In this document: one piece after another, positions 45,994 to 55,316 of the stretch
How the letters are laid out: each line of letters opens with the position of its first letter
Position numbering within the stretch: position 1 is the first letter of the stretch
Source of the DNA: Deltaproteobacteria bacterium
GTDB lineage: Bacteria > Myxococcota > UBA727 > VGSZ01
DNA length: 55,444 bases
Direction of reading: 5' to 3'
Assembly: GCA_020850995.1 (NCBI GenBank)
Contig: JADZDP010000183.1
Location: 1-55,444 of the forward strand
Made by a program: the position numbers and the translations under genes
The notes under the pieces: model-generated
The model's database searches: none
What the model was told of the DNA's origin: nothing
What the model saw: only the letters and a program-made list of their open reading frames with translations

Positions 45994-48015
45994 TCACAGC
46001 CGCGCGGCTAGCTCCACGCCCTGCTTGATGGCGCGCTTGGCGTCGAGCTCGGCGGCCACGTCGGCCCCGCCGATGACGTGGCAGCGCGGGTCGCGCACTC
46101 GCCCCTGGTCGTCGACAGGGACCAGGTCGCGCACCGACTGCTGTCCGGCGCACACGATCACGTGATCGACGGCCAAGGTCTTGTGCTGCCCTTCATGACG
46201 CAGGTGCAGGCCTTGGTCGTCGACGCGCAGGTACTCCACGCCGCCCCACATGGTCACGCGCGCGCGCTCGAGCGCGAGCTTGTGCACCCACCCCGTGGTG
46301 CGCCCCGGCCCCGACCCCATCTTCTTCTTCTTCGGCTTGCGCTGCAGCAGCCACAGCTCCCGAACACGCTCGGGCGCGGCCGGCTCCTGTAGCCCACCGG
46401 CCGTGCGCACTAGGGGATCGATGCCCCACGCGGCCTCGAAGGCGCTGATGCTGGCGCCCGCGTCATGGAGCAGGAACTCGGCCACGTCGACGCCGATGCC
46501 GCCGGCGCCGATGATGGCCACCTTCTTGCCGGCCACTACGCTCCCCGAGAGGAGCTGCGCGTAGCTGAGCACCTTCGTGTGCTCGATGCCCGGCAGGCGC
46601 GGCAGGCGCGGTACCACGCCGCTGGCCACGATGACCTCGTCGAAGCCGTTGAGATCCGACGGCGTCGCCCGGTGCGACAGGCGCACGCGCACGCCGGTGC
46701 TCCCCAAGCGCTTCTCGAAGTAGCGCAGCGTCTCCTGGAATTCCTCCTTGCCGGGGACCTTGGCGGCCAGGCGGAACTGCCCGCCGATCTCGGCGCTGGC
46801 CTCGAACAAGGTGACCTCGTGACCGCGCTGCGCCGCCGTGGTGGCCGCGGCCAGGCCCGCGACGCCGGCCCCCACCACGGCGATGGTCTTGCGCCGCGAG
46901 CTCCGCGTGATGACCAGCTCGGTCTCGTGGCAGGCGCGCGGGTTCACCAAGCAGCTCGCGCGCTTGAGCGCGAAGGTGTGATCGAGGCAGGCCTGGTTGC
47001 AGGCGATGCAGGTGTTGATCTCGTCGCCCTTGCCGTGCTGCGCCTTGACGACGAAGTCGGGGTCGGCGAGCAGCGGGCGCGCCAGCGACACCATGTCGGC
47101 GTCACCCTTGGCGATGAGGTCCTCGGCAACTTCGGGTGTGTTGATGCGGTTCGACGCGCATACCGGGATCGAGAGCTCCCGCTTGATGCGCGCCGTGACG
47201 GCGCGGAAGGCGGCCCGCGGCACCGAGCTCACGATGGTGGGGATGCGCGCCTCGTGCCAGCCGATGCCGGTGTTGAGCAGGTTGACGCCGGCCTGCTCGA
47301 GGGCCTTGGCGGCGCTCACGATCTCGTCCCAGGTGTTGCCGCCCTCCACGAGGTCGAGCAGCGACAGGCGATAGATGATGAGGAAGTCCGCGCCCGCGGC
47401 CCGGCGCACGGCGCGCGTCACCTCCACGGGCAGGCGCATGCGCCCCTCGATGGCGCCGCCCCACGCGTCGGTGCGCACGTTCACCCGACGGCAGAGGAAC
47501 TGGTTCAGCAGGTAGCCCTCGCTGCCCATGATCTCGACGCCGTCGTAGCCGGCCTCGCGCGCCAGACGGGCGGCGCGGCCGTAGTCGTCGATGGTGGACA
47601 GGATCTGCCGCTCGCTCATGGCGCGCGGCGTGAATGGGTTGATGGGCGACTTCACGCGCGACGCCGACACCTGGAAGGGGTGATAGCCGTAGCGGCCGGC
47701 ATGCAGGATCTGCATCGCGATCTTGCCGCCCTCCTGGCGCACGGCGCGCGTCACTCGTCCATGGTGCACGACGTCGAGGCGGGTGTTCATGGTGCCGCCC
47801 GCCGGCAGCAACCAGCCGCTGCGGTTGGGTGAGATGCCACCAGTGACGATCAACGCGACACCGCCGCGCGCGCGCTCCGCGAAGTAGGTCGCGAGCTTGC
47901 CGTAGTGAAAGAAGCGGTCCTCGAGCCCGGTGTGCATCGAGCCCATCAGCACGCGGTTCTTCAGCGCGAGCGGACCGACCGTGAGGGGCGAGAGCAGATG
48001 GGGATAGGCGCTCAT
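45994..48015 (-). CDS. fadH: 2,4-dienoyl-CoA reductase-like NADH:flavin oxidoreductase
   Basis: 673 aa with the FadH layout: an N-terminal FMN TIM barrel (PHLLSPLTVGPLALKNRV; ARLAREAGYDGVEIMGSEG), an iron-sulfur motif CIACNQACLDHTFALKRASC, then FAD (VVGAGVAGLAAATTAA) and NAD(P) (IIGAGGIGVDVAEFLL) domains. FadH removes double bonds during beta-oxidation of unsaturated fatty acids; relatives act on other enoates or amines, so the substrate is not certain. GGGAG precedes the ATG at 48015. It converges with the aldehyde dehydrogenase. Confidence 0.88.
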   Translation of the reverse strand: MSAYPHLLSPLTVGPLALKNRVLMGSMHTGLEDRFFHYGKLATYFAERARGGVALIVTGGISPNRSGWLLPAGGTMNTRLDVVHHGRVTRAVRQEGGKIAMQILHAGRYGYHPFQVSASRVKSPINPFTPRAMSERQILSTIDDYGRAARLAREAGYDGVEIMGSEGYLLNQFLCRRVNVRTDAWGGAIEGRMRLPVEVTRAVRRAAGADFLIIYRLSLLDLVEGGNTWDEIVSAAKALEQAGVNLLNTGIGWHEARIPTIVSSVPRAAFRAVTARIKRELSIPVCASNRINTPEVAEDLIAKGDADMVSLARPLLADPDFVVKAQHGKGDEINTCIACNQACLDHTFALKRASCLVNPRACHETELVITRSSRRKTIAVVGAGVAGLAAATTAAQRGHEVTLFEASAEIGGQFRLAAKVPGKEEFQETLRYFEKRLGSTGVRVRLSHRATPSDLNGFDEVIVASGVVPRLPRLPGIEHTKVLSYAQLLSGSVVAGKKVAIIGAGGIGVDVAEFLLHDAGASISAFEAAWGIDPLVRTAGGLQEPAAPERVRELWLLQRKPKKKKMGSGPGRTTGWVHKLALERARVTMWGGVEYLRVDDQGLHLRHEGQHKTLAVDHVIVCAGQQSVRDLVPVDDQGRVRDPRCHVIGGADVAAELDAKRAIKQGVELAARL

Positions 48016-48141
48016 CGCTCCCGCTCTAATCGTCGACGACGAGGGCTGCAAAGGGCCCGGCGCCGTCAGCAACGGACCAGCCTGCGCCAGACGGCGATGA
48101 CCATGCATGCGGGCGCGCCGGTCGCCGCGCTACGCTGTGCC

Positions 48142-48963
48142 ATGACCCCAAGGCGCCCTGTTGTGACGCTGGTGTTGCAGGTGGCGCTCGGCGTCGCCTG
48201 TCCCACCAATTCGGACTGTCCCGCGGGTACCAACTGCGCGCCGCCCCCGTGCGCGGCCTGCAGAGACGAGAAGTGCGGCGACGTCCTCACCTACTGTGTC
48301 GACGAGCCCGACTGCCTGTGCATGTCCGACTGCCTCGGCAAGGACGGCGTCCCCGGCGTCGATGCCTGCCTGACGAGCTGCGCGCTCGGCGAGCGCCCGC
48401 AGTCGTTCGCGGCGCTCGAGGAGTGCGTGGCGGTCACCTGCCCCGACGCCGAGGACGAGTGCAGTACGCCGGCGGGCTACACCTTCCCCGACGGCACGGT
48501 GCTCGAGACCACCGACGACATCGGCGACGGCACCTTGGCCGACTGCGGCTTCGACGCGGCGCTTGTTTTCGATCCGCTCGGCGAGGTGCTGCAGCTTCAG
48601 AGCGTCGACGGTAGCGTGTGCGTGCGCCTGGCGCGCGAGGAGCTCGGGCCCGGCGAGCGGGCCAACACGGCGTGGGCGCTGCGCTCCTTCGTGGCGGGAC
48701 CGCGTGGGCTGGTCAGCGCCGTCGACGACGAGGCGGCGCTGTGTTGGTACGCGAGCCACCACAACTTCGCAGATTGGACGCATGTGTGGACCGGGACGCG
48801 CCACTACGACCTCAAGCTCGAGGAGTCGGGCCACGGCGGCGCGCGCAGCTACGAGCTGCACAGCGCGCGTGGCGCGGCCGTCGACCCCAGCGCGTGCGCC
48901 CCCGTGGCCGACGGCATCGACCCCATCGGCGAGCCCCTCAAGCTCTTCCCCTACTCGCCGTGA
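48142..48963 (+). CDS. Cys-rich lipoprotein
   Basis: 273 aa. The ATG at 48142 gives a signal ending VALGVAC, directly followed by a cysteine-rich segment (CPTNSDCPAGTNCAPPPCAA; DEPDCLCMSDCLGKDG). The C-terminal part is beta-rich (ALCWYASHHNFADWTHVW; RHYDLKLEESGHGGARSYEL). No known family. An ATG at 48100 is a longer alternative start. Confidence 0.75.
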   Translation: MTPRRPVVTLVLQVALGVACPTNSDCPAGTNCAPPPCAACRDEKCGDVLTYCVDEPDCLCMSDCLGKDGVPGVDACLTSCALGERPQSFAALEECVAVTCPDAEDECSTPAGYTFPDGTVLETTDDIGDGTLADCGFDAALVFDPLGEVLQLQSVDGSVCVRLAREELGPGERANTAWALRSFVAGPRGLVSAVDDEAALCWYASHHNFADWTHVWTGTRHYDLKLEESGHGGARSYELHSARGAAVDPSACAPVADGIDPIGEPLKLFPYSP

Positions 48964-49006
48964 GCCGCTGTTGGCCGTGGCGCCCATCAGTGCGCGGCCA
49001 GGCCTG

Positions 49007-49342
49007 CTACTGGCTCAGGTCCTCGTCGTTGACCGTCATGTGCAGCACGCCCTCCTCGTCGTGGGGTGGCTCGCTCACCTCGAAGCGGATGTCGACAAAC
49101 ACCGTGACCACGAAGTCGTCGCCGTCGAAGCGCGCGATCTTGCCGTCGACGCTGGTGCTGCCGCCCGCGCTATTCTGCTGGTACGACACGGAGGCGTCGT
49201 CGCCGATGCCGAGGCTGATGGTGGGGCCGCTCCAGAAGCCGGCGTAGTCGGCCTTGTCCTCGGGCAGCGCGTCCAGGCCGCAGCCCGCCAACAACAGCGC
49301 CGTTGAAAACACCGGCAACGCCAGGAACCATGTGACTCGCAT
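49007..49342 (-). CDS. Small lipoprotein of a conserved hypothetical family
   Basis: 111 aa with lipobox TALLLAGC. The mature part (KADYAGFWSGPTISLGIGDD; GKIARFDGDDFVVTVFVDIR; GVLHMTVNDEDLSQ) resembles small lipoproteins seen in several proteobacteria with the pattern GxWxG...FDGDDF...PPH...MTV. Probably a lipocalin- or YceI-like small barrel; function unknown. Confidence 0.75.
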   Translation of the reverse strand: MRVTWFLALPVFSTALLLAGCGLDALPEDKADYAGFWSGPTISLGIGDDASVSYQQNSAGGSTSVDGKIARFDGDDFVVTVFVDIRFEVSEPPHDEEGVLHMTVNDEDLSQ

Positions 49343-49464
49343 CTCGCCTCCACGGTGAGCGTGACGCCGTTCGCGTCCGCAGCACGACCAGCGCGCACCA
49401 GAGCAAGTTCCACCGGGGAGATCAAGGCGTTGAGCACGCGCCGCACAGCGCTACGCTGCTCACC

Positions 49465-50955
49465 ATGGTGCGCGCCCTCGTCCTCGTCGTCCTCGTCCTG
49501 AGCGCAGCTGCATGCCTACCCGCGCCGCCTGCGCGCGACGCCGGGCCACGTGAAAGCGAGGGCGAAGGTGAAGGCGAAGGCGAAGGTGAAGGCGAAGGTG
49601 AAGGCGAAGGTGAAGGCGAAGGCGAAGGCGAAGGTGAAGGCGAAGGTGAAGGCGAAGGTGAAGGCGAAGGTGAAGGCGAGGGCGAAGGTGAAGGCGAGGG
49701 TGAAGGCGAAGGTGAAGGCGAAGGTGAAGGTGAAGGTGAAGGCGAAGGCGATCTCGGGTGGCCGCTCGACGACGCGCTGCCCACGCCCTGCGAGCCCTCG
49801 AACCTCGACGTGCCCGGCGGCAGCGCCTGGGAGGGCTGGGGCAACGTGCAACACCCGTCGACGCTGGCAGGAGCGGTGGGCGTCGAGACGGATCCGATCT
49901 TCGGCCAGCTCTACCAGGCCGGCGTCACCGACGCCGCCGGGCAAGCACCCGGCTTCGACGCCGAGCTCCTCGTCGGTCCCCTCGGCAGCTCGCCCCTCGG
50001 CGAGGGGCGCTGCTGGCAGAGCGTGAGCGCGAGCTTCAACGTGCAGGTCGACAACAACGACGAGTATCGAGCGCGCCTCACGCCCAGCGCGCCGGGTCTG
50101 TTCGCCTACGCCTATCGCTACCGCCCGAGCGGCGGCGCCTGGCGCTACGCCGATCTCGGCGGCACGACCGACGGCTTCGACGATGGCGATCTCGGCGTGC
50201 TCGCCGTCGCCCACGTCGTCGCGCGGCCGCTCGTGATCGCCACGCTCAATCTGCGCTGCCGCACCGACGATTGGGCGGCGCGCCGGCCGCTGGTGATCGA
50301 CGCGCTCGCGCGCGTGCGCCCCGACCTGGTGGCGCTGCAAGAGGAGTGCGCGTCGACGACGCCGCAGCTGGACGAGATCGTGCCCGCGCTGGCCGAGGCG
50401 CTGCACCGCGGCTACGCCAGCCGCCGCGTGGGCACGCACGCTGCGGTGTGGCCCGAGGGCAGCTTCGACGAAGGCGTCGCCATCCTGAGCGCGCACCCCA
50501 TCGAGGACAGCGGCACGCTCGACCTTCCTTGGGTCAACTTCGCGCGCAAGGCCCAGTGGGTCGACGTCACGGTGGGCGGCGTGTCGCTGCGCTTCGTCGC
50601 CACCCACCTCGACGTGGGCGAGAACGCCGCGGTCGCGCGCGTCGACGCTGTCGAAGACATCCTCGCGCTGGCCCCTCTCGATCGCGCGCTGGTGGTGGCC
50701 GGCGACATGAACGACGTGCCCGGCAGCCCAACCATCACCACCTTCACTGCCGAGCTGGTCGATCTGTGGGCGCGCGCCAACCCCTCGCAGCCGGGCCTGA
50801 GCTTCCCCGCCTCGAGCCCCGCCGAGCGCATCGACTTCATCCTCGCCTCGCCTGCGCTGGCGTCGTCGCTGAGGGGGGCCCGCATGCTCGATGAGCGCCT
50901 CGGCGTCACCACTGCGTCCGACCATCTCGGCGTCGCGGTGGCGCTCGAGCCCTGA
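49465..50955 (+). CDS. EEP-fold hydrolase on a (Glu-Gly)32 stalk (lipoprotein)
   Basis: 496 aa. Lipobox LVLSAAAC, a short linker, a 64-residue Glu-Gly stalk, a beta domain of about 150 residues, and a C-terminal exonuclease/endonuclease/phosphatase (EEP) domain. That domain has ATLNLRC, DLVALQEE, the histidine strand ATHLDVG, VAGDMNDVPGS, RIDFILAS and ASDHLGV, the metal-binding and catalytic residues of DNase I-like enzymes. The substrate could be nucleic acid, a phospholipid or an inositol phosphate. The layout suggests a surface-tethered enzyme held away from the membrane. Confidence 0.9.
   Translation: MVRALVLVVLVLSAAACLPAPPARDAGPRESEGEGEGEGEGEGEGEGEGEGEGEGEGEGEGEGEGEGEGEGEGEGEGEGEGEGEGEGEGEGEGEGDLGWPLDDALPTPCEPSNLDVPGGSAWEGWGNVQHPSTLAGAVGVETDPIFGQLYQAGVTDAAGQAPGFDAELLVGPLGSSPLGEGRCWQSVSASFNVQVDNNDEYRARLTPSAPGLFAYAYRYRPSGGAWRYADLGGTTDGFDDGDLGVLAVAHVVARPLVIATLNLRCRTDDWAARRPLVIDALARVRPDLVALQEECASTTPQLDEIVPALAEALHRGYASRRVGTHAAVWPEGSFDEGVAILSAHPIEDSGTLDLPWVNFARKAQWVDVTVGGVSLRFVATHLDVGENAAVARVDAVEDILALAPLDRALVVAGDMNDVPGSPTITTFTAELVDLWARANPSQPGLSFPASSPAERIDFILASPALASSLRGARMLDERLGVTTASDHLGVAVALEP
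49558..49749 (+). repeat. (Glu-Gly)32 coding microsatellite
   Basis: 192 nt encoding 32 Glu-Gly pairs, mostly gaa with ggc/ggt: the longest stalk in the window. Confidence 0.95.
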
Positions 50956-51016
50956 GGCCAGGATCGCGCCTCGTCGCTGCTTGCCTCGTCGCCCCCAACC
51001 GCGCTACCCGACCTGC

Positions 51017-52633
51017 ATGTCGATCGCGGAGGCGATGAGCAAGCTGCCCTCGGTTGGCTGGGTGCAAGAGCCCTCGCCCCTCACCGCGCTGACGACCTTG
51101 GCGCGGCACCTGGGCCTGGCGGCCTTGCACGTCAAGCGCGACGACCTGCTGCCCGGCCTGCACGGCGGCAACAAGCTGCGCAAGCTCGACCTCTTGCTTG
51201 CCACGGCGCCCTTCAAGGACGCGCCGCGCATCGCCTCGCTGGGCGCCATCGGCAGCGGGCACCTGGCCGCGTGCGTGGCCGCCGCCACGGCGCTCGGCAA
51301 GCGCGTCGACGCCTTCATGTTCGACGAGCCGCTCTCCGAGGGCGTGCTGGAGAACCTCGCCTTCGTGGCGTCGGGGCCGAGCGCCATCACCTTCTTCGGC
51401 AGCCGGCTCGAGATCGCGGCAAGGAAGCCCTCGCTGGTGCTCGCCCCCGTCGTCGACGGCGTGCCCATGATCCCGCCCGGTGGCACCTTGCCCGCGGCGG
51501 TGGCGGGCTTCGTGCGCGCCGCCTTCGAGCTGCGTGCGCAGATCGACGCGGGCCTGCTCGAGCCCCCCGACGTCGTCTACTGCGCGCTCGGCACCGCGGG
51601 CACGGCGGCGGGGCTCGCGCTCGGCCTGGGGCTCGCGGGCGTGCGCGCGGAGCTGCGCGCGGTGTCCACGGTCGAGCGCGTCTTCGCCACCGACCGCGCG
51701 CTGCACAAGGTCATCGCGGGCGCGGCGCGCTGGCTCAGCGAGCACGGCGTCGCGTGCACGGCGGCGCAGGCGCTCCCGGTGCGCATCGTGCGCACGCAGC
51801 TCGGCCGGGGCTACGGCGTGCCGAGCGCGCAGTCCATCGCCGCCGTCGAGGTGCTGCGCTCCGAGGGCGTTGCGAGCGAGCCGGTGTATACGGGCAAGGC
51901 CTTCGCCGCGCTGCTCGCCGACGCTGCGCGCCACCAGGGCAAGCAGCGCGTACTCTTCTGGAGCACGCTGCGGCGCGGACCCTTGCCCCACGATGTCGAG
52001 TGGCGCGCCAAGCTACCGCCGCGCCTGTCCCGCCGCCTGGATCGCGCGACCACGCCGCGCAAGCTCGGCCGTCGCCTCTTCCTCCTTGGGGGCGCGGCTG
52101 CGCTCGGCGCCTGCGCCATGCCGCGCTTCATGGGCTACCGCGAGATCGGCTGGACGGGCGCGGTGCTGCGCTCGTGGGAGGCCGAGGTGCTCGCCGCCGC
52201 CGCCAACGCCCTCAGCGGTGTCCCCGAGGTCGCCGGCCTCGTCGTGGCGGCCAATGTCGATCGCTACCTGGTGCCCATGAGCGAGACCATGAAGGGCGAG
52301 GTGCACCAATTGCTGGCACTGGTGGAGCACGGCACCACGCCGCTGGCGTTGTTCGGCGCGCGCTTCACCAAGCTCAACCTTGCGGCGCGCGAGGCGTGGC
52401 TGCTCTCGCTCAACGGCCGTGGTGGTCTGCTGGCGCAGGCGTACCAAGGGCTGCACAAGCTGGTGATGCTCGGCGCCTATCAAGAGCCGGCGAGCTGGCA
52501 GGCCTTGGGCTACGCGGGCCCCTGGCCGCCGGTGATGGCGCCAGAGCTGGTGGGCGCGCCCTACGAGTCGCTGCGCGCGAACAAGGGCGCGCTACCGCGC
52601 GCGCGCGTCGCCGGCGCCAAGGCGGCGCCATGA
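51017..52633 (+). CDS. PLP enzyme (ACC deaminase/D-cysteine desulfhydrase family) fused to Tat-lipoprotein-like GMC partner
   Basis: 538 aa open without a stop. Residues 1-330 are a fold-type II PLP enzyme: KRDDLLPGLHGGNKLRKL with K53 as the likely PLP lysine, and GTAGTAAGLALGLGLAG. Residues about 345-366 contain GRRLFLLGGAAALGAC (R352, R353, C366), a twin-arginine signal with lipobox, normally at an N-terminus. Residues 367-538 are a helical domain like the small partner of GMC dehydrogenases. The fusion may be real, or translation may restart at a TTG at 51983, or a stop may be lost. The stop overlaps the GMC gene by 4 nt (ATGA). Confidence 0.8.
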   Translation: MSIAEAMSKLPSVGWVQEPSPLTALTTLARHLGLAALHVKRDDLLPGLHGGNKLRKLDLLLATAPFKDAPRIASLGAIGSGHLAACVAAATALGKRVDAFMFDEPLSEGVLENLAFVASGPSAITFFGSRLEIAARKPSLVLAPVVDGVPMIPPGGTLPAAVAGFVRAAFELRAQIDAGLLEPPDVVYCALGTAGTAAGLALGLGLAGVRAELRAVSTVERVFATDRALHKVIAGAARWLSEHGVACTAAQALPVRIVRTQLGRGYGVPSAQSIAAVEVLRSEGVASEPVYTGKAFAALLADAARHQGKQRVLFWSTLRRGPLPHDVEWRAKLPPRLSRRLDRATTPRKLGRRLFLLGGAAALGACAMPRFMGYREIGWTGAVLRSWEAEVLAAAANALSGVPEVAGLVVAANVDRYLVPMSETMKGEVHQLLALVEHGTTPLALFGARFTKLNLAAREAWLLSLNGRGGLLAQAYQGLHKLVMLGAYQEPASWQALGYAGPWPPVMAPELVGAPYESLRANKGALPRARVAGAKAAP

Positions 52634-54153
52634 TCTTCGACGCCAGCACCTTCGGCAGCGATGTCACGCTCGACACCGACCTCGTCGTCGTCGGCTCCGG
52701 CGCCGGTGGCATGACCGCGGCCATGGCCGCCGCCGAGAAGGGCGTGGCCACTCTCGTCCTCGAGGGCGGCGAGTACCTGCTGCCCGCGGACATGTCGCAG
52801 CGCGAAGAGGAGATGTTCACGCGCTTGTTCCAGGAGTCGGGCGCGCGCACCACCAAGGATCGCGCCGTCACCATCCTGCAAGGCCGCGGCGTGGGTGGCT
52901 CCACCTTGCACAACATCAACCTGTGCAAGCGCATCCCCGTCGAGATCCGCGCGCGCTGGGCGCGCGCGCACGGGCTCTCGAAGCTCCCGCCCGCCGCCTG
53001 GGACGCCCTCTACGACGAGGTGGAGCGCCTGCTCGCGGTCACGCTCATCGCGCCCGAGGCGCGCAGCGCGCACAACCGCATGCTCGAGCGCGGCGTGGCG
53101 GCGCTCGGCTGGCAGGGCGGCGGGCTCTCGCACAACCGCACGGGCTGCATGTCGTCGGGCTTCTGCGAGCTCGGCTGCCGCTACAACGCCAAGAACAACG
53201 CCATGAAGGTGATGCTGCCGCGCGCCGTGGCGGCGGGCGCGCAGGTCGTGTGCAACTGCGTGGCGCTGCGCGTGCTGCATCATGGCGGCGCGGCCCGCGG
53301 CGTTGAGGCCGTGGCCCTCGATCCTCTCACGCGCAAGCCCTTGCACAGGATGGTCGTCAACGCCGAGCGCGTCTGCCTCTCGGCCTCGGCCACGGGCACG
53401 GCCGCGCTCTTGCTGCGATCGGGCGTGCCCGACCGAAGCGGCGTCACCGGCACCACGCTGCGGGTCCACCCCGGGCTCATCGCCGCCGGCGATTTCGAAC
53501 AGCCGCTGCGCGCGTGGGAGGGCATCCCGCAGAGCTACGAGTGCACCGAGCTCTTGCAGCTCGAGCGGCCCGACGACGAGCGCGCGCATCGCGCGTGGAT
53601 CGTGCCAGCGTTCGCGCACCCGATGGGCACCGCCACCATGGTGCCCGGCCACGGCGGCGCGCACCGACGCCTGATGGAGCGCTACCCGCACCTCGGCGTG
53701 CTCACCGCCATGATCCACGACCAGACGGCGGGTAGCGTGCGGCCGACCGGCGAGCACGGCGTGAGCATCGACTACTGGCCGAACGAGCGCGACCGCGCCG
53801 AGCTCTCCCACGGCCTGTGGGGTTGCGCCAAGCTCCTGTTCGCCGCCGGCGCCACGCGCGTCGTGGTGCCCACGCGCGTGCCGCTGGTGCTCTCGCCCAA
53901 GGACGACCTCGAACCCCTCAAGACCATGGCCGTCGAGCAGGGCGAGATCGACCTCAGCGCCATGCACCCCATGTCGTCGGTGCCTATGGGCGACGATCCG
54001 GCGCGCGCGCCCGTGGGCAGCGACGGCAAGCACCACCACCTCGACAACTTGTGGGTCGCCGACGGCTCGTTGTTCCCGAGCTCCATCGGCGTGCCGCCGC
54101 AGATCTCGGTGTACGCCATGGGCCTGCACGTCGGCCGTGCCTTGGCCACCTGA
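52630..54153 (+). CDS. GMC oxidoreductase, second copy
   Basis: 507 aa. FAD-binding motif VVVGSGAGGMTAAMAAAEKG, then GGSTLHNINLCKRIPVEIRA. A cysteine cluster reads GCMSSGFCELGCRYNAKNN. C-terminal substrate-domain signatures are DLSAMHPMSSVPMGDD and VADGSLFPSSIGVPPQISVY. It lacks the N-terminal helical domain present in the GMC enzyme at 40128; that partner lies in the preceding gene. The 4-nt overlap suggests the two are made together. Substrate is unknown, perhaps a sterol, alcohol or sugar acid. Confidence 0.92.
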   Translation: MIFDASTFGSDVTLDTDLVVVGSGAGGMTAAMAAAEKGVATLVLEGGEYLLPADMSQREEEMFTRLFQESGARTTKDRAVTILQGRGVGGSTLHNINLCKRIPVEIRARWARAHGLSKLPPAAWDALYDEVERLLAVTLIAPEARSAHNRMLERGVAALGWQGGGLSHNRTGCMSSGFCELGCRYNAKNNAMKVMLPRAVAAGAQVVCNCVALRVLHHGGAARGVEAVALDPLTRKPLHRMVVNAERVCLSASATGTAALLLRSGVPDRSGVTGTTLRVHPGLIAAGDFEQPLRAWEGIPQSYECTELLQLERPDDERAHRAWIVPAFAHPMGTATMVPGHGGAHRRLMERYPHLGVLTAMIHDQTAGSVRPTGEHGVSIDYWPNERDRAELSHGLWGCAKLLFAAGATRVVVPTRVPLVLSPKDDLEPLKTMAVEQGEIDLSAMHPMSSVPMGDDPARAPVGSDGKHHHLDNLWVADGSLFPSSIGVPPQISVYAMGLHVGRALAT

Positions 54154-54281
54154 GCTTGCTCCACGGTGCGCGGGATGCTCCGCACATCGGACGCTCGCGC
54201 GATCGTGACCACTCGGACGCAACATCGCGCGGCCGTGACCGAGACCATCTCGCGGTGGGCGGGCTCATCGCGGGAGATCCG

Positions 54282-55316
54282 ATGCTGCGCAGGCGATGGT
54301 TCGCATTCCTCCTCGTGCTGGCGCCGGGCTGCATGTGCGGCGAGGCGCTCGTGATGGTGCCCGGCGCCGCGCAGGGTCGCGTCTGCGACGCCGACACCGG
54401 CAGCGGCATCGGTCAAGTGTCGGTGCAGATCGACGCCGATCCCGGCCGCACCGTGATCACCGACGCAGACGGCGGCTGGGTGATGGAGCGCCTGCCCGTG
54501 GGGCCGGCCACCGTCACCGCCGAGCTCGACGACGTGGTGCGCCGCTTCGAGGTCGAGATCGAGAGCGGCCAGACCACCGTCGTCGTCGACTCCGCGTGCC
54601 GCGACCAGCCCCGCCAACCGCCCACGGGGCGCATCACGGGGCGCATCTGCAACCGCCACGTCGGCGACATCGTCGTCGGTGCGCAGGTGAGCGTGGCCAT
54701 CGATGGCGAGAACACCATCACCACCACCACCGACGGTGACGGGCGCTTCGGCTTCGAGCGGGTGCCGGTGGGCCCGCGCGTGGTGGTGGTGCGCGCCACC
54801 GGCTTTCAGGCCAGCCTGCCGGTGCAGGTGCGCGAGGACCAGACCACGGTAGTGGAGTCCGAGGGCTGCACCACCGACGATCCAACCGTCGACGATCCGC
54901 CCACCGACGATCCGCCCACCGATGACCCGCCTGCCGACGAACCGCCTGCCGACGAACCGCCTGCCGACGAACCGCCTGCCGACGATCCCTGCCAGCCCGT
55001 GGAGGTCGACATCTTCCTGCTCGGCGACTGCCTGTCGGTGTCGTGCCCCACCGCCACGCCCGTGCCGGTGGGCTGCGACGTGCTGTTCTCGCCCGGCGAC
55101 GACCGTGGCTGCGTCGCCCATGCGCCCGGCGAGAGCGACGTCTACTTCCAGGCCGGCGATCAATGCAACGTCGGCGTCGTGGGTGGCACGCTTCTGTGCC
55201 AGGCGCTTGGCTGCGGCGGCGGCGGTCTCGTGGCGCTCGACGCCGGCAACTGCCCCATCAACAAGCCTGTCGACATCTACGCGGCCGATCCCGACGGTTG
55301 CCCGGACGTCCACTGA
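54282..55316 (+). CDS. Lipoprotein with carboxypeptidase-regulatory-like domains and DDPPT repeats
   Basis: 344 aa. GGGAG lies about 6 nt before the ATG; the lipobox is LVLAPGC. Two repeats of a carboxypeptidase-regulatory-like beta-sandwich (RVCDADTGSGIGQVSVQIDA; GRICNRHVGDIVVGAQVSVA, each ending with a GxFxFERVPVGP-like strand) are followed by a Pro/Asp linker of 5-residue units and a Cys-containing C-terminal domain (DIFLLGDCLSVSCPTATPVP; CQALGCGGGGLVALDAGNCP). Probably a surface or adhesive protein. Confidence 0.83.
   Translation: MLRRRWFAFLLVLAPGCMCGEALVMVPGAAQGRVCDADTGSGIGQVSVQIDADPGRTVITDADGGWVMERLPVGPATVTAELDDVVRRFEVEIESGQTTVVVDSACRDQPRQPPTGRITGRICNRHVGDIVVGAQVSVAIDGENTITTTTDGDGRFGFERVPVGPRVVVVRATGFQASLPVQVREDQTTVVESEGCTTDDPTVDDPPTDDPPTDDPPADEPPADEPPADEPPADDPCQPVEVDIFLLGDCLSVSCPTATPVPVGCDVLFSPGDDRGCVAHAPGESDVYFQAGDQCNVGVVGGTLLCQALGCGGGGLVALDAGNCPINKPVDIYAADPDGCPDVH
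54876..54989 (+). repeat. DDPPT/DEPPA 15-nt coding repeats
   Basis: 38 codons of five-residue units (DDPPT, then DEPPA) form a rigid linker in the last lipoprotein. Each unit is 15 nt, nearly identical in the second half. Confidence 0.85.

Noticed and set aside
49550..50026. Lys/Ala-Val-rich open frame across the Glu-Gly repeat
   Set aside because: It is the out-of-frame reading of the microsatellite, overlapping a clear EEP lipoprotein gene.
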